64,000 nucleotides of DNA from Bacteroidota bacterium (lineage in GTDB: Bacteria > Bacteroidota > Ignavibacteria > Palsa-1295). Made by a program: the position numbers and the translations under genes. The notes below the pieces were generated by a model. It worked only from the letters and a program-made list of their open reading frames with translations, searched no databases and had not been told where the DNA came from. The DNA is taken from contig JAJPIO010000008.1 of NCBI GenBank assembly GCA_021324735.1, positions 51,706 to 115,705 on the forward strand. The letters are read 5' to 3'. This document shows positions 26,159-35,561 of this stretch, in pieces; within the stretch, counting starts at the first letter, position 1, and every line of letters begins with the position of its first letter.

Positions 26159-28405
26159 GTGATACACCGAATTCTTAGCAACTTGCGATTGAAGCATCTC
26201 GCCGCCTTTACTATAACATTTCTGTTTATTTCGCTTCGTGTTTATGCACAGCAAGCTGTTATCGCAGGTTTTGTGACAGACAGCGTCACCAACGACGAAG
26301 TTGTTGGCGCGCGTGTCAGGCTCATTTCCCAGAGTGATACAACGAAGCGACTGGGGGCGATAAGCGACCGAGATGGTCGGTTTTCCTTTCAACGCGTTTC
26401 CGAAGGAACCTACGATCTTTTGGTAACCAGTGCTGGGTATCAACGCTACTCTCGTGTGCTAAGCGTTGGTAAGCATTCGACGGACTCTCTTCCACTAACA
26501 ATCGTCCTGCTACCTATTAAGACGGTTGTAAGGGATGTGGTGGTTTCAGCCACACGTACCGAGCGTTCGATCGAGGATGTCCCGGTCCGTATTGAAACGG
26601 TAGCTCAGGAAGAGATTGAAGAGAAGATGATGGAGCGATCGGCGAACGTTGTCGAGCTCCTGAATGAAACCGTTGGAACGCGCGTGCAAAATACGTCGGC
26701 GGCCAGTAATTCGACGAATATACGTTTGCAAGGGCTGGATGGCCGGTACACGCAGGTGTTGGTCGATGGATTTCCGAATTACTCGGGTCTTTCTTCGACG
26801 TTCGGCCTTACACAACTTCTTCCATTAAATCTCCAGCGAGCAGAGATCATCAAAGGGGCCAGTTCGGCACTATATGGTCCCGATGCGATCGCTGGCATCG
26901 TCAATTTCATCACGAAGAATCCCCAAGAGAAACCAGAATTTTCCGCAGTCCTCAATGGGACGAATCAGCACGGCTATGATGGCTCGGCATATTATGGTGA
27001 GTTATTTGATGAGTTTGGGGTGACGCTTCTCACCGGTTTCCAAAAACAACAACTCTTCGATTCGGACAACGATAATTTCTCCGAAATTCCAGCGAACACA
27101 CATTTCACGATCACGCCAAAATTCACGTACGAGATTGTCGATGGCCTTAACGGGATGACCACCGCGACTTACGTGACCGAAGACCGCCGAGGTGGAGTGA
27201 TGAACGCTCCCGATTCCGCGATCGGCAAAGCGGCTCCATACATCGAAACGAATAACACCAATCGTTTCGACATTGCAACGTCATTGACCTGGAAGCAAAG
27301 CGAAAATAATACCGGGACACTACGCGCAGCCGCGACACGCCTCACACGGGATAGCTATTTTGGTGCAGTACCATTTAAAGGCACACAAAATATTCGCTTT
27401 GCCGATGCTCAGTATGTTGATAAGGTAGGCCCGCATACGCTTCAAATAGGCGCGTCGTTACAAGAAGATGCATTCGATGACCGCACTCCGAACAGGGCTC
27501 TGTCGCGGAGTTATGACTATGTGGATGTTGGCACATGGATAGAAGATGAAGCGGCGTTTGGATCCGAGTGGAGTACGGTGGCCAGCACGCGAATCGATCA
27601 TCATAATGCATTAGGCACGTTCGTTACGCCACGAGCTTCGATCCTGTTCAAGCCCGAACCGATCCTGTCCCTGCGGCTCGGTGGTGGAATGGGTTTTAAA
27701 GCTCCCACGATCTTCGTGGAAGATGCCGAAGCAATCGGCTTCAGAAACACGACGCTGTTTCCAGGAATTGTCGCAGAGCGAGCACAGAGTGCTACGTTTG
27801 ATGTTAATTGCCATTCGCCGCTTTTTGGAACGATCGCAGCTAAGTTCGATGCCGCTCTTTTTGTGACCGAACTCGATCATGCTTTGCTGGCAAATTCGGA
27901 TTCCCTTGCTGCAGGTGCAATTCATATTCAAAATGCTTCAGGACCTACTACCTCTCGTGGATTCGAATTTACATCCGATCTCAGCCTTGATGAACTTCGA
28001 TTTACTGCTTCCTACGCATATACTGACGTACAACAAACAAATAATAATAAGACCTACGAGCTTCCATTAAACCCCCGAAATTGGTTAGGCCTTACGCTCA
28101 GCTACGAAGATGAAGAAGAGGGCTTCCGCACCGGTGTAGAAGCGTACTATATCGGTGAGCAGCACGTTGAAGACGACCCTTTCCGGACGGTTACTCCCTC
28201 GTACTGGCTTATGGGAGCCTTGATCGAAAAGGCGTTTGGTCCTTTTCACCTGTATCTCAATGCCGAGAATCTCTTAAATATCCGCCAAAGCACCTATGAA
28301 CCTCTCTTTCTTGGCAATCCGATGCTTGGCGATTACCGTGCTTTGCCATTATGGGCTCCGGTGGAAGGGCGTACTATTAATGGCGGTTTAAGAGTTGTCC
28401 TTTAA
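26159..28405 (+). CDS. TonB-dependent outer-membrane receptor
   Basis: This is a ligand-gated barrel for uptake of scarce compounds. The 748 residues begin with a GTG (no Shine-Dalgarno) and a signal peptide (about 1-31). A carboxypeptidase-regulatory-like domain (about 33-115) precedes the plug (VVVSATRTERSIEDVPVRIE ... GASSALYGPDAIAGIVNFIT) and a 22-strand type barrel. The length and the short plug resemble cobalamin/siderophore receptors, but no ligand can be named. It stands alone between hprK and the T9SS repeat genes. Confidence 0.9.
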   Translation: MIHRILSNLRLKHLAAFTITFLFISLRVYAQQAVIAGFVTDSVTNDEVVGARVRLISQSDTTKRLGAISDRDGRFSFQRVSEGTYDLLVTSAGYQRYSRVLSVGKHSTDSLPLTIVLLPIKTVVRDVVVSATRTERSIEDVPVRIETVAQEEIEEKMMERSANVVELLNETVGTRVQNTSAASNSTNIRLQGLDGRYTQVLVDGFPNYSGLSSTFGLTQLLPLNLQRAEIIKGASSALYGPDAIAGIVNFITKNPQEKPEFSAVLNGTNQHGYDGSAYYGELFDEFGVTLLTGFQKQQLFDSDNDNFSEIPANTHFTITPKFTYEIVDGLNGMTTATYVTEDRRGGVMNAPDSAIGKAAPYIETNNTNRFDIATSLTWKQSENNTGTLRAAATRLTRDSYFGAVPFKGTQNIRFADAQYVDKVGPHTLQIGASLQEDAFDDRTPNRALSRSYDYVDVGTWIEDEAAFGSEWSTVASTRIDHHNALGTFVTPRASILFKPEPILSLRLGGGMGFKAPTIFVEDAEAIGFRNTTLFPGIVAERAQSATFDVNCHSPLFGTIAAKFDAALFVTELDHALLANSDSLAAGAIHIQNASGPTTSRGFEFTSDLSLDELRFTASYAYTDVQQTNNNKTYELPLNPRNWLGLTLSYEDEEEGFRTGVEAYYIGEQHVEDDPFRTVTPSYWLMGALIEKAFGPFHLYLNAENLLNIRQSTYEPLFLGNPMLGDYRALPLWAPVEGRTINGGLRVVL

Positions 28406-28581
28406 AGCGTACTTCAAAGCATCTCAGAAAAATTCGATTCCATAATCTCTCAGTAACAACAGGATAAAATAGGTCGGGTAAGTTTGCACGTTAGTCGCGA
28501 AGCGCACCGCCCGTAATTGTGTGCGACGGTGTCTATACGTCACTGCGCGTCCTTTTTCGATCTATCTTTATCTTTCTGTCT

Positions 28582-30474
28582 ATGATTAAACGGTTACTGT
28601 TTTATGTGATTCTCGTAGTTGTTTCAGCGCACGGCCAAATCCACGCTCAAACCACTACGCTTATACATTATTGGAATTTTAACAAGTTAGGTGGCCCCTA
28701 TAGCCGGCCCGTTCCGGCAATCAAAGCCGATTATTCCGTTATCGATACGAATAAAGCGTATCTCGAGTACTATGTTCTTCCTGGTACATCCAGCACATGG
28801 GCTCAAGGAAATAACGGCAACTGCCAGATCGATAACGTTGCTGGTGGTGACACAAGCAATCTTCGTAATGGTGCAACGGCAGGGCTTGCTCTGCGTGCGC
28901 GAAATCCTGTGGATTCCAGCGAACTTCGCTGGCATATTCCCACGACTGGTTTTACAAAGCCAGTCGTCAAATTTGTCGTCGAATCTTCAAGCACGACGAG
29001 TGGAGATTCAACTCATGTGTATTCTTACAGTACCGATGGTGGTACGACCTGGAGATCGACGGGCATGACCGTTAATGGTGCTAACGTCGATACGCTCGAT
29101 GTTACCCAGCCACAATATCAAGGTAGCTCCTGGGGATTGGTCACCGTAACCTTTGGCAATGATGCCACGGTAGATAACAATCCGAATTTGATCTTCCGGA
29201 TCGTATGTCGCGGTAATACCCACTTGACTGGCGGAAATAACCGTTACGATGATTTTTCGGTCGATGCAAGTGGAAGCGCTGGTCCGCCTCCTGCTATAAT
29301 CACGGTATCTTCTCCGGCGGCCGGAGTAATTTTAATTCCGGGACGCCATGAGACTGTTTCATTCAAGACGCTCAATCAGGTTGGCTCCGTACGCACGATC
29401 GACTTCAGTGCCGACGGCGGCACCACCTGGACAAACGCCGGTACGGTAACCGAAGCCACAACCTATGATTGGGTCGTGCCGAATACGCCGACCGTAAAGG
29501 GCATGATCCGCGTGCGCGATTCGGCGAATGTAACCGGAACAGCGGGGTCGTTCATCATCTATTCGATAGCGCCGAGCAACAAGGTTATTCACTACTGGAA
29601 TTTCAATACCCTGGGTCAAGCGTATAATAATCCGAACATACCCGATATTCCATCGGATTTTTCCGCCGATCTATCACATTCGGGATCGCTGAAGTACGTT
29701 CTTGCTCCCAATACATCGGGTCATTATGCCGGATATTTGGATCCAGTGCCAGGCGACACACTCAATGCATTGTTTGGCTCAGCCGCGGGGCAGGGTCTGC
29801 GTGTTCGAAATCCAACGGACAGCATGGAGTTACGCTTCGTAATTCCCACGAATGGATATAAATCGATCTCGATCCGCTATGCGCTCCAAACATCCGATTC
29901 TTCGCTTACCGGATCTGCACCGCATACAGAACTTTTCGATTATAGCACCAATGGTGGTACGACCTGGACCACAGCAGGTCTTACTGTCAACGGCGCAGCT
30001 TCCAATCAGTTGAATGTGCACCAAAAACAATATGGCAGTACTGCCAGTGGTGCGGGAGCGTTTGGTTCGGTCGCGATTGGTTTTGGTACCGAAACTTCGG
30101 TGGAGAACAATGCTAACCTCGTGTTCCGTATTCGTTTCGCCGATTCAACTCATGGGACGAGCGGTAATAATCGCTTCGATAATATCTCGGTCCAGGGCAC
30201 AGCTTCCGCTTCGGTTGCAAGTGGCGCTCTGAATCCGCTGGAGTGCATAGTGGCTCCGAACCCAGCGTATGATCACGTTGATATTTCACTTCCGATCTCC
30301 GGAGGCAAAGATATTACGATCCTCGATATTCAAGGAAAACCAGTTCAGTCCTTTCATACCGATCGCACAACGTTCTCGACAAGCGTTTTGAATGTGGCAG
30401 CAGGTACCTATTACGTGCTGGTTCACAGTACCGAAAATGGTAAGGAATCCATCGTTCCATTCGTAAAAGAGTAG
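28582..30474 (+). CDS. T9SS-secreted protein with two HYWNFN modules
   Basis: From the ATG at 28582 (start of a clear signal peptide ending HGQIHAQ) the protein has 630 residues. It holds two copies of a roughly 200-residue module (28660-29275 and 29584-30200). Each opens with HYWNFN, passes through ARNPVDSSEL or its like and YSTDGGTTW, and ends in NNRFDN-like residues. An immunoglobulin-like linker of about 95 residues separates them. The end (VAPNPAYDHVDISL ... GTYYVLVHS) is a type A T9SS sorting domain. The upstream 21 codons of the frame look non-coding. The module looks like a beta-sandwich binding domain. I do not recognise a named family. Confidence 0.85.
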   Translation: MIKRLLFYVILVVVSAHGQIHAQTTTLIHYWNFNKLGGPYSRPVPAIKADYSVIDTNKAYLEYYVLPGTSSTWAQGNNGNCQIDNVAGGDTSNLRNGATAGLALRARNPVDSSELRWHIPTTGFTKPVVKFVVESSSTTSGDSTHVYSYSTDGGTTWRSTGMTVNGANVDTLDVTQPQYQGSSWGLVTVTFGNDATVDNNPNLIFRIVCRGNTHLTGGNNRYDDFSVDASGSAGPPPAIITVSSPAAGVILIPGRHETVSFKTLNQVGSVRTIDFSADGGTTWTNAGTVTEATTYDWVVPNTPTVKGMIRVRDSANVTGTAGSFIIYSIAPSNKVIHYWNFNTLGQAYNNPNIPDIPSDFSADLSHSGSLKYVLAPNTSGHYAGYLDPVPGDTLNALFGSAAGQGLRVRNPTDSMELRFVIPTNGYKSISIRYALQTSDSSLTGSAPHTELFDYSTNGGTTWTTAGLTVNGAASNQLNVHQKQYGSTASGAGAFGSVAIGFGTETSVENNANLVFRIRFADSTHGTSGNNRFDNISVQGTASASVASGALNPLECIVAPNPAYDHVDISLPISGGKDITILDIQGKPVQSFHTDRTTFSTSVLNVAAGTYYVLVHSTENGKESIVPFVKE

Positions 30475-30507
30475 ACAACAGTTACCGCGGACGGCGGTAA
30501 CAAAGGC

Positions 30508-30553
30508 AGGATGTCCGTGATAAATGAAAGATCGCGGACATCCTTTCCTTTTT
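30508..30553 (+). terminator. Intrinsic terminator after the first HYWNFN gene
   Basis: AGGATGTCCG pairs with CGGACATCCT (ten bases) across a 17-base loop and is followed by TTCCTTTTT. A smaller hairpin (30481-30501) precedes it. Confidence 0.85.
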
Positions 30554-30645
30554 AATGATTTACTATTCTCTTTGTAAGAGAATAGTAAAATACATACCCT
30601 AAATTTGAAATTAGTAGTCATATCATATATTCTCATTTCTTGTCC

Positions 30646-33600
30646 ATGTATCAACTCGTTCCTGTTATTATGCAAGGTTTTCGCAAGTTAAGTGCGTTGG
30701 TAATGCTCGTTTTCTGCTGTGTACCGGCAGGTTCTTTATATAGCCAAACACTCATTCACTATTGGAATTTTAACAAGCTAACGGCGGCGTATCATAATCC
30801 GAATATTCCTGCGATCAAAGCGGATTTTTCTCAGATCGACACGAATAAAGCAACGGTTGCCTATACGCTGTTTCCCGGAACATCCTCTACCTACACTGGC
30901 TATATCGACAACGTCGCCGGCGATACGATGAATAGCCGCCTCGGCGCTACCGCCGGTCAGGCATTGCGATTCAGAAATCCGAGCGATAGCGCTGAACTCC
31001 GACTCTATATTCCAACAAATAATTATAGCAACATCAGCGTCAAGTATGAGCTGCTCTCATCCAGTACGACGAGCGGGCAAAAAACGCAGCTATTCTCTTA
31101 CAGCACCGATAGCGGCGTCACCTGGAAGGGGCGCGCGAACGGACTTACGGTAAATGGTGCGAACGTTGATACGCTCGATGTTACACAAAGCAAATATCAA
31201 GGAGCGAGTTGGGGGTTGGTTACGATCGGCTTTGGGGGTGATACCACGGTAAATAACAATCCGCGACTTCTTCTGAGGATCCGATTTGCCGGGAATACTT
31301 CTCTTACCAGTGGTAATAACCGCTTTGATAATTTGACGGTCGAAGGTGGTGCTGTGCCGCGAACGATCACTGTTACGAAGCCTATCATTACCGATACACT
31401 GTATTCGGGACTTCGTGGCACCATTACTTATTCATCCACCGGTAAAGTATCGCGCAATAAGTATATTTTTTTATCACTCGATTCAGGGCTGACCTGGACG
31501 AGCCTTGGATTAGATACTGCGGTGGCATATAGCTGGCTCGTACCGCAGGTGTTTAATCCGGTGCCCAATGCAATGATCGCAGTTGTAGATTCTGCTCGGG
31601 TTACCGGTTACAGTGCACCGTTCCTTATTCTTCCGTTCAAAATGCCAGCCGCACCGGTGAACCTCATTCACTACTGGCACTTCAATTCATTCACGGGCAG
31701 TTTTCAATATCCCTTTACACCAACGCTTTCATCCGACTACACAACGCCGCTTCAGGCAAGAGGAACAATTGCCTATTCTCTCACACCATCGACGCCATCG
31801 TCGTATCACGCAGGTGCCATCGAAGGTGTAACCGGTTCTTCCATGAACTCGCAGCTTTTATATCCAGCCGGGCAAGCGCTGCAGATGGATAACCCATCCG
31901 ATAGTGCAGCGCTATTGCTCTATATTCCAACGATGGATCGTAAGAATATCGCAGTCACATTCGCAGCATCTGCGACCAATGGCTATAATGGTCCGTTCGT
32001 TCTTCGATATGATTATAGCCTCGATAGCGGCATTACGTGAAAAACGACCGGTCTTAAGCGAACGAAGGATTCGATCACCTCGTCTAAATTTATTGGCGGC
32101 AACTGGGGAGTTCTAACGGCCGATCTTTCTTCCGATCCACTGACGGCCAACAATTCCAAACTTGTTTTACGTATTCGCCCTGCAGGAAACAATGGCCAGG
32201 GGCCTGGTCATGTTGCTTTCGATAATGTCGCAGTCACTGGAGATGTCGGTCTTATTGCACCGCCGGGAGCGCCCGTACTTGTTCACTATTGGAATTTCAA
32301 GAACTTAAATCAAGCATACCATAATCCAAATATTCCGATGCTGAAAGCAGATTATTCGTTGATCGACACGAATGCTGCAACGATTAGCTATGTGCTCCGG
32401 GGTTCGCCGTCTTATGCCGGCTATATCGATAACGTAGCCGCCGACACCACAAATGCACAGCTTGGCATTTATACCAGGAATGCTCTGCGAGTTCGAAATC
32501 CTTCGGACAGCATGGAGTTGCGGATCAATATTCCGTCGACTGGCTATCAAACCCCGGTGGTTCGATATGCGCTCGAGTCTTCGAGCACAACGAGCGGTCA
32601 GCTTACCGAGCTGTTCGATTATAGTGTGGATGGTGGTACGACGTGGCGCACCTCGCAGCTTACGGTCAATGGGTTTGCAATCGATACGCTGGATGTGACT
32701 CAGGCGCAATATCAGGGTACAAGCTGGGGTCTCGTTCAAATCGGCTTTGGGAATGACCAGGACGTCAATAATAACCCGAAGCTCGTATTGCGTATTCGGT
32801 TTAATGGCAACACGAGTAAGACGAGCGGTAATAATCGGTTCGAGAATATTACGATGACCGGCGTTCCAGGCTCCGCACCGTCGACGCTAAAGATGTTGCA
32901 TTACTGGCATTTCAATGGCCTTACCGAGAAGCCGCTCAACTCCTTGCTTGCTGCGGTAAATGCCGACTACTCATTGCCGGGTTTATACCGGGGATCGATG
33001 ATCTACAAGATCGCAAAGGATACGGTCAGAACTCGGTCGTTTGGCAACGCATCCGGAGACACGACGAATGGGAGATTGCTTCAAGGTGGTGGTCTCGCAT
33101 TGGTAGCGAATAATCCTAATGACAGCACGGAGATCCGATTTAGTATCCCCACCACGAATTACCGACGCCTCGTTCTGAAATTTTCACAGCATTGCACGAG
33201 CCCTTCCTCATTCCGCGAAACGTTCGACTTTAGTGTCGATGGCGGCAAGACCTGGAGGACCGATTCTGTTAGGATCAACGGCGTTCGCAACGATACTGTA
33301 AATTCTACACAGTTTACTAATGCCAACTGGGGACTTGTTACCATCACATTCGGCGGCGATACCGCAGTAAATAATAATAGTGGGTTTGTCTTTCGTATTC
33401 GCTACGGTGGCATTGGCTCAACCCTTGGTAATGTAAGCATGCTCGATAACGTGAGTGTTGATGGAGCGTTGATGCCGGGTATTATCACGGTCTCTGCGCC
33501 GCGCGCTACGGATACGTTTATCGCCGGCGCTCGTGCCCTCCTTGCTTACACAACCGTAGGGCCGGTAACGGACTCGCGTGCTATTGACTTTTCAACCAAC

Positions 33601-34320
33601 AATGGGACATCATGGTCGACGATCGCAACCGGTGAAACACCGTTGAATTATTACTGGACGGTGCCTTCTGTTGCCACTTCCAATGCGCTCCTTCGAGTAA
33701 GAGATGCCAACGGAGTGGTGGGAATGAGCCCCGCTTTCACGATCATTCTGCCGGGTACCGTTTCGAGCATTACGCTTTCATCAATGTCGGTACTGGCAGG
33801 AAAAATAGATACGATCGGGTGGTCAGCAAGCGGATATTTAGGCGAGACGGTAGATCTCGACGTTAGTTATGATAATAAAGCGTCGTGGATACCGATCTCT
33901 CATGGGCTCCCTGTAGCCATGACCAGCTATGTGTGGACCACGCCAATGCTTGCGAAGACCGGGGCAGTGGTACGGGTACGTTATGCATCTGGTGCCACAG
34001 GATATTCCACTCCGTTCAATATTGTAGTGCCATCAAACGGAGTAATATCGGAAACACCGACTGAACCTACCGTCATTCTTTGGCCGAATCCAACGTCTAA
34101 CATCGCGTACTTGCGGTACCAGTTGACCGCTGCTGCTGGTGCTCAACTCCACATTTACGATGTCACTGGACGCGAAGTTTATCACAATGAAATAGAAGGA
34201 CAGCAAGCAGGTGAGCATACACTGGAGATCAATACGCTGGTTCTGCCGCAGGGTAACTACTTCTTTGTACTCGATGCTGGAGTGACTCATTACCCGGGCC
34301 ACCTAACCGTCACACGTTAA
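30646..34320 (+). pseudogene. Four-module HYWNFN T9SS protein interrupted by one in-frame TGA
   Basis: A single frame runs from a signal peptide (MQGFRKLSALVML...) to a T9SS sorting domain, broken only by TGA at 32038-32040. Translation continues in the same frame without any other stop. Modules start near 30751, 31663, 32278 and 32893. Immunoglobulin-like segments follow the first and the fourth, and the sorting domain ends NYFFVLDAGVTHYPGHLTV. The TGA falls in SLDSGIT-stop-K, where sibling modules have a Trp (GGTTW, GVTW, GKTW). One G-to-A change from TGG explains it. Possible readings are a recent nonsense mutation, a sequencing error, or readthrough. Intact length would be about 1,224 residues. 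The 3' half has no separate secretion signal. Confidence 0.85.
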
Positions 34321-34335
34321 AAGAAGCCATTTCAT

Positions 34336-34371
34336 AACAGCCCGTTCTGTGACGGGCTGTTATCATTTTTT
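34336..34371 (+). terminator. Intrinsic terminator of the interrupted T9SS gene
   Basis: A perfect ten-base stem AACAGCCCGT/ACGGGCTGTT is followed by ATCATTTTTT, 15 bases after the stop. The next gene starts eight bases later. Confidence 0.95.
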
Positions 34372-34378
34372 GCTGTCT

Positions 34379-35353
34379 ATGAAAGTTTGGTCGTCCTTCG
34401 TATTTCTTTGGCTGGTTGCGATACTGGCTTCGTCGTGCTCGAAAAAAGATTTTCCTACTTCCCCGAGCAATCCACCGGATACAACGGCAAAGAAGGACAC
34501 GGTTGCCCTTGCAATATATCAGACCTATCCACTTGATACCACTACATTTTACGATGGCATAACGCTTTGCCGCCTCGATCCAAATGAGCTGCCTAATGTG
34601 GCGGGTATGGCCGCGAGCCGATTACATCAAGGAATGACTTGGGTGTGTAATGATAAAGGCGGTTCGAGTTTGATCTATCTCATCGATACCACCGGTGCTA
34701 TTCGTGCGCGCGTTACGGTGGCCGGTGCACCACAAAATGATTGGACCGACATGGCCGTCGGACCAGGACCTGAGTCGGGAATTCCGTACCTATATATAGC
34801 AGATATTGGTGACTCCAAGGAAGGAAGACCGTATGTCTATATATATCGCGTTCGAGAGCCTACTATGACGTTAAGCTCATCCTCGGCCGTAACCGGTAGT
34901 ACAGAGACTGCCGAAAAGATCAGCTTTCAGTATCCGGATAGTCCGAGAGATGCGGAGACTCTGCTCCTTGATCCTTCAACCAAGGACTTGTATGTTGTTT
35001 CAAAGGACTTAGGGGTCAATCTCTATTGTCTTCCTTATCCGCAACGAACGGATACGATCGTTACTGCAACCAAGCTCATTCGATTCCCAACATTTCAATC
35101 TCCGAGAGCAGGATGTATTTCTCCGGATGGAAACGAAATTTTGATCAAGGAATTGACCTCCATATACTATTGGAAACGCATGAAAGGCGAAACGATACTA
35201 CAGTCATTACTTCGAACGCCCTCTCTTGTTCCGCTTGCTCAGGAAGCTAAAGGTGAAGCGATGTGCTGGAGTGCGACCGGAGACGCTTACTTTACAATAA
35301 GTAAATTCGCAAATAATGTTATTCCACCGTTAAACGTCTATCGACGTAAATAA
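34379..35353 (+). CDS. Lipoprotein, probable beta-propeller-like surface or periplasmic protein
   Basis: Start chosen at the ATG at 34379, which directly opens a lipoprotein signal peptide (LVAILASSC, acylated Cys at about residue 20). A Ser/Pro/Thr/Asp-rich linker follows, then about 270 residues of repeating beta strands with motifs such as WVCNDKGGSSLIYLID, YLYIADIGDSKEGRPYVYIY and GCISPDGNEILI, which suggest blades of a propeller. No enzyme signature was recognised. It is the only gene between a terminator and the phosphatase operon, and probably has its own promoter. Confidence 0.8.
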   Translation: MKVWSSFVFLWLVAILASSCSKKDFPTSPSNPPDTTAKKDTVALAIYQTYPLDTTTFYDGITLCRLDPNELPNVAGMAASRLHQGMTWVCNDKGGSSLIYLIDTTGAIRARVTVAGAPQNDWTDMAVGPGPESGIPYLYIADIGDSKEGRPYVYIYRVREPTMTLSSSSAVTGSTETAEKISFQYPDSPRDAETLLLDPSTKDLYVVSKDLGVNLYCLPYPQRTDTIVTATKLIRFPTFQSPRAGCISPDGNEILIKELTSIYYWKRMKGETILQSLLRTPSLVPLAQEAKGEAMCWSATGDAYFTISKFANNVIPPLNVYRRK

Positions 35354-35561
35354 AAAGAGAGAGCAGAGTTTGCCGTAAATAATGAAGATGCGAAGCGCGT
35401 AACAATTTCGCTAAACACACGCGACAATACGGTAATGATTTAAGAATCTTGCCCCTGTAATTTTGTCCCTCGGTATTCGAAGGCATAGATACGTTGCGAA
35501 TTAAGATTCGTTGTCGTAGCGCCCACGTTGCGGTTTTTACTCACGCGCCTTTAGCCCCTAC

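Noticed and set aside
28406..28581. Possible riboswitch or structured leader before the first HYWNFN gene
   Set aside because: Some short complementary stretches (GCGCAC/GTGTGC) but no known riboswitch core could be recognised.
32038..32040. UGA recoded as Trp genome-wide
   Set aside because: TGA ends several complete genes here (ybeY, AlkD-like, second phosphoesterase, DUF899) at the expected family length, and Trp is TGG throughout.
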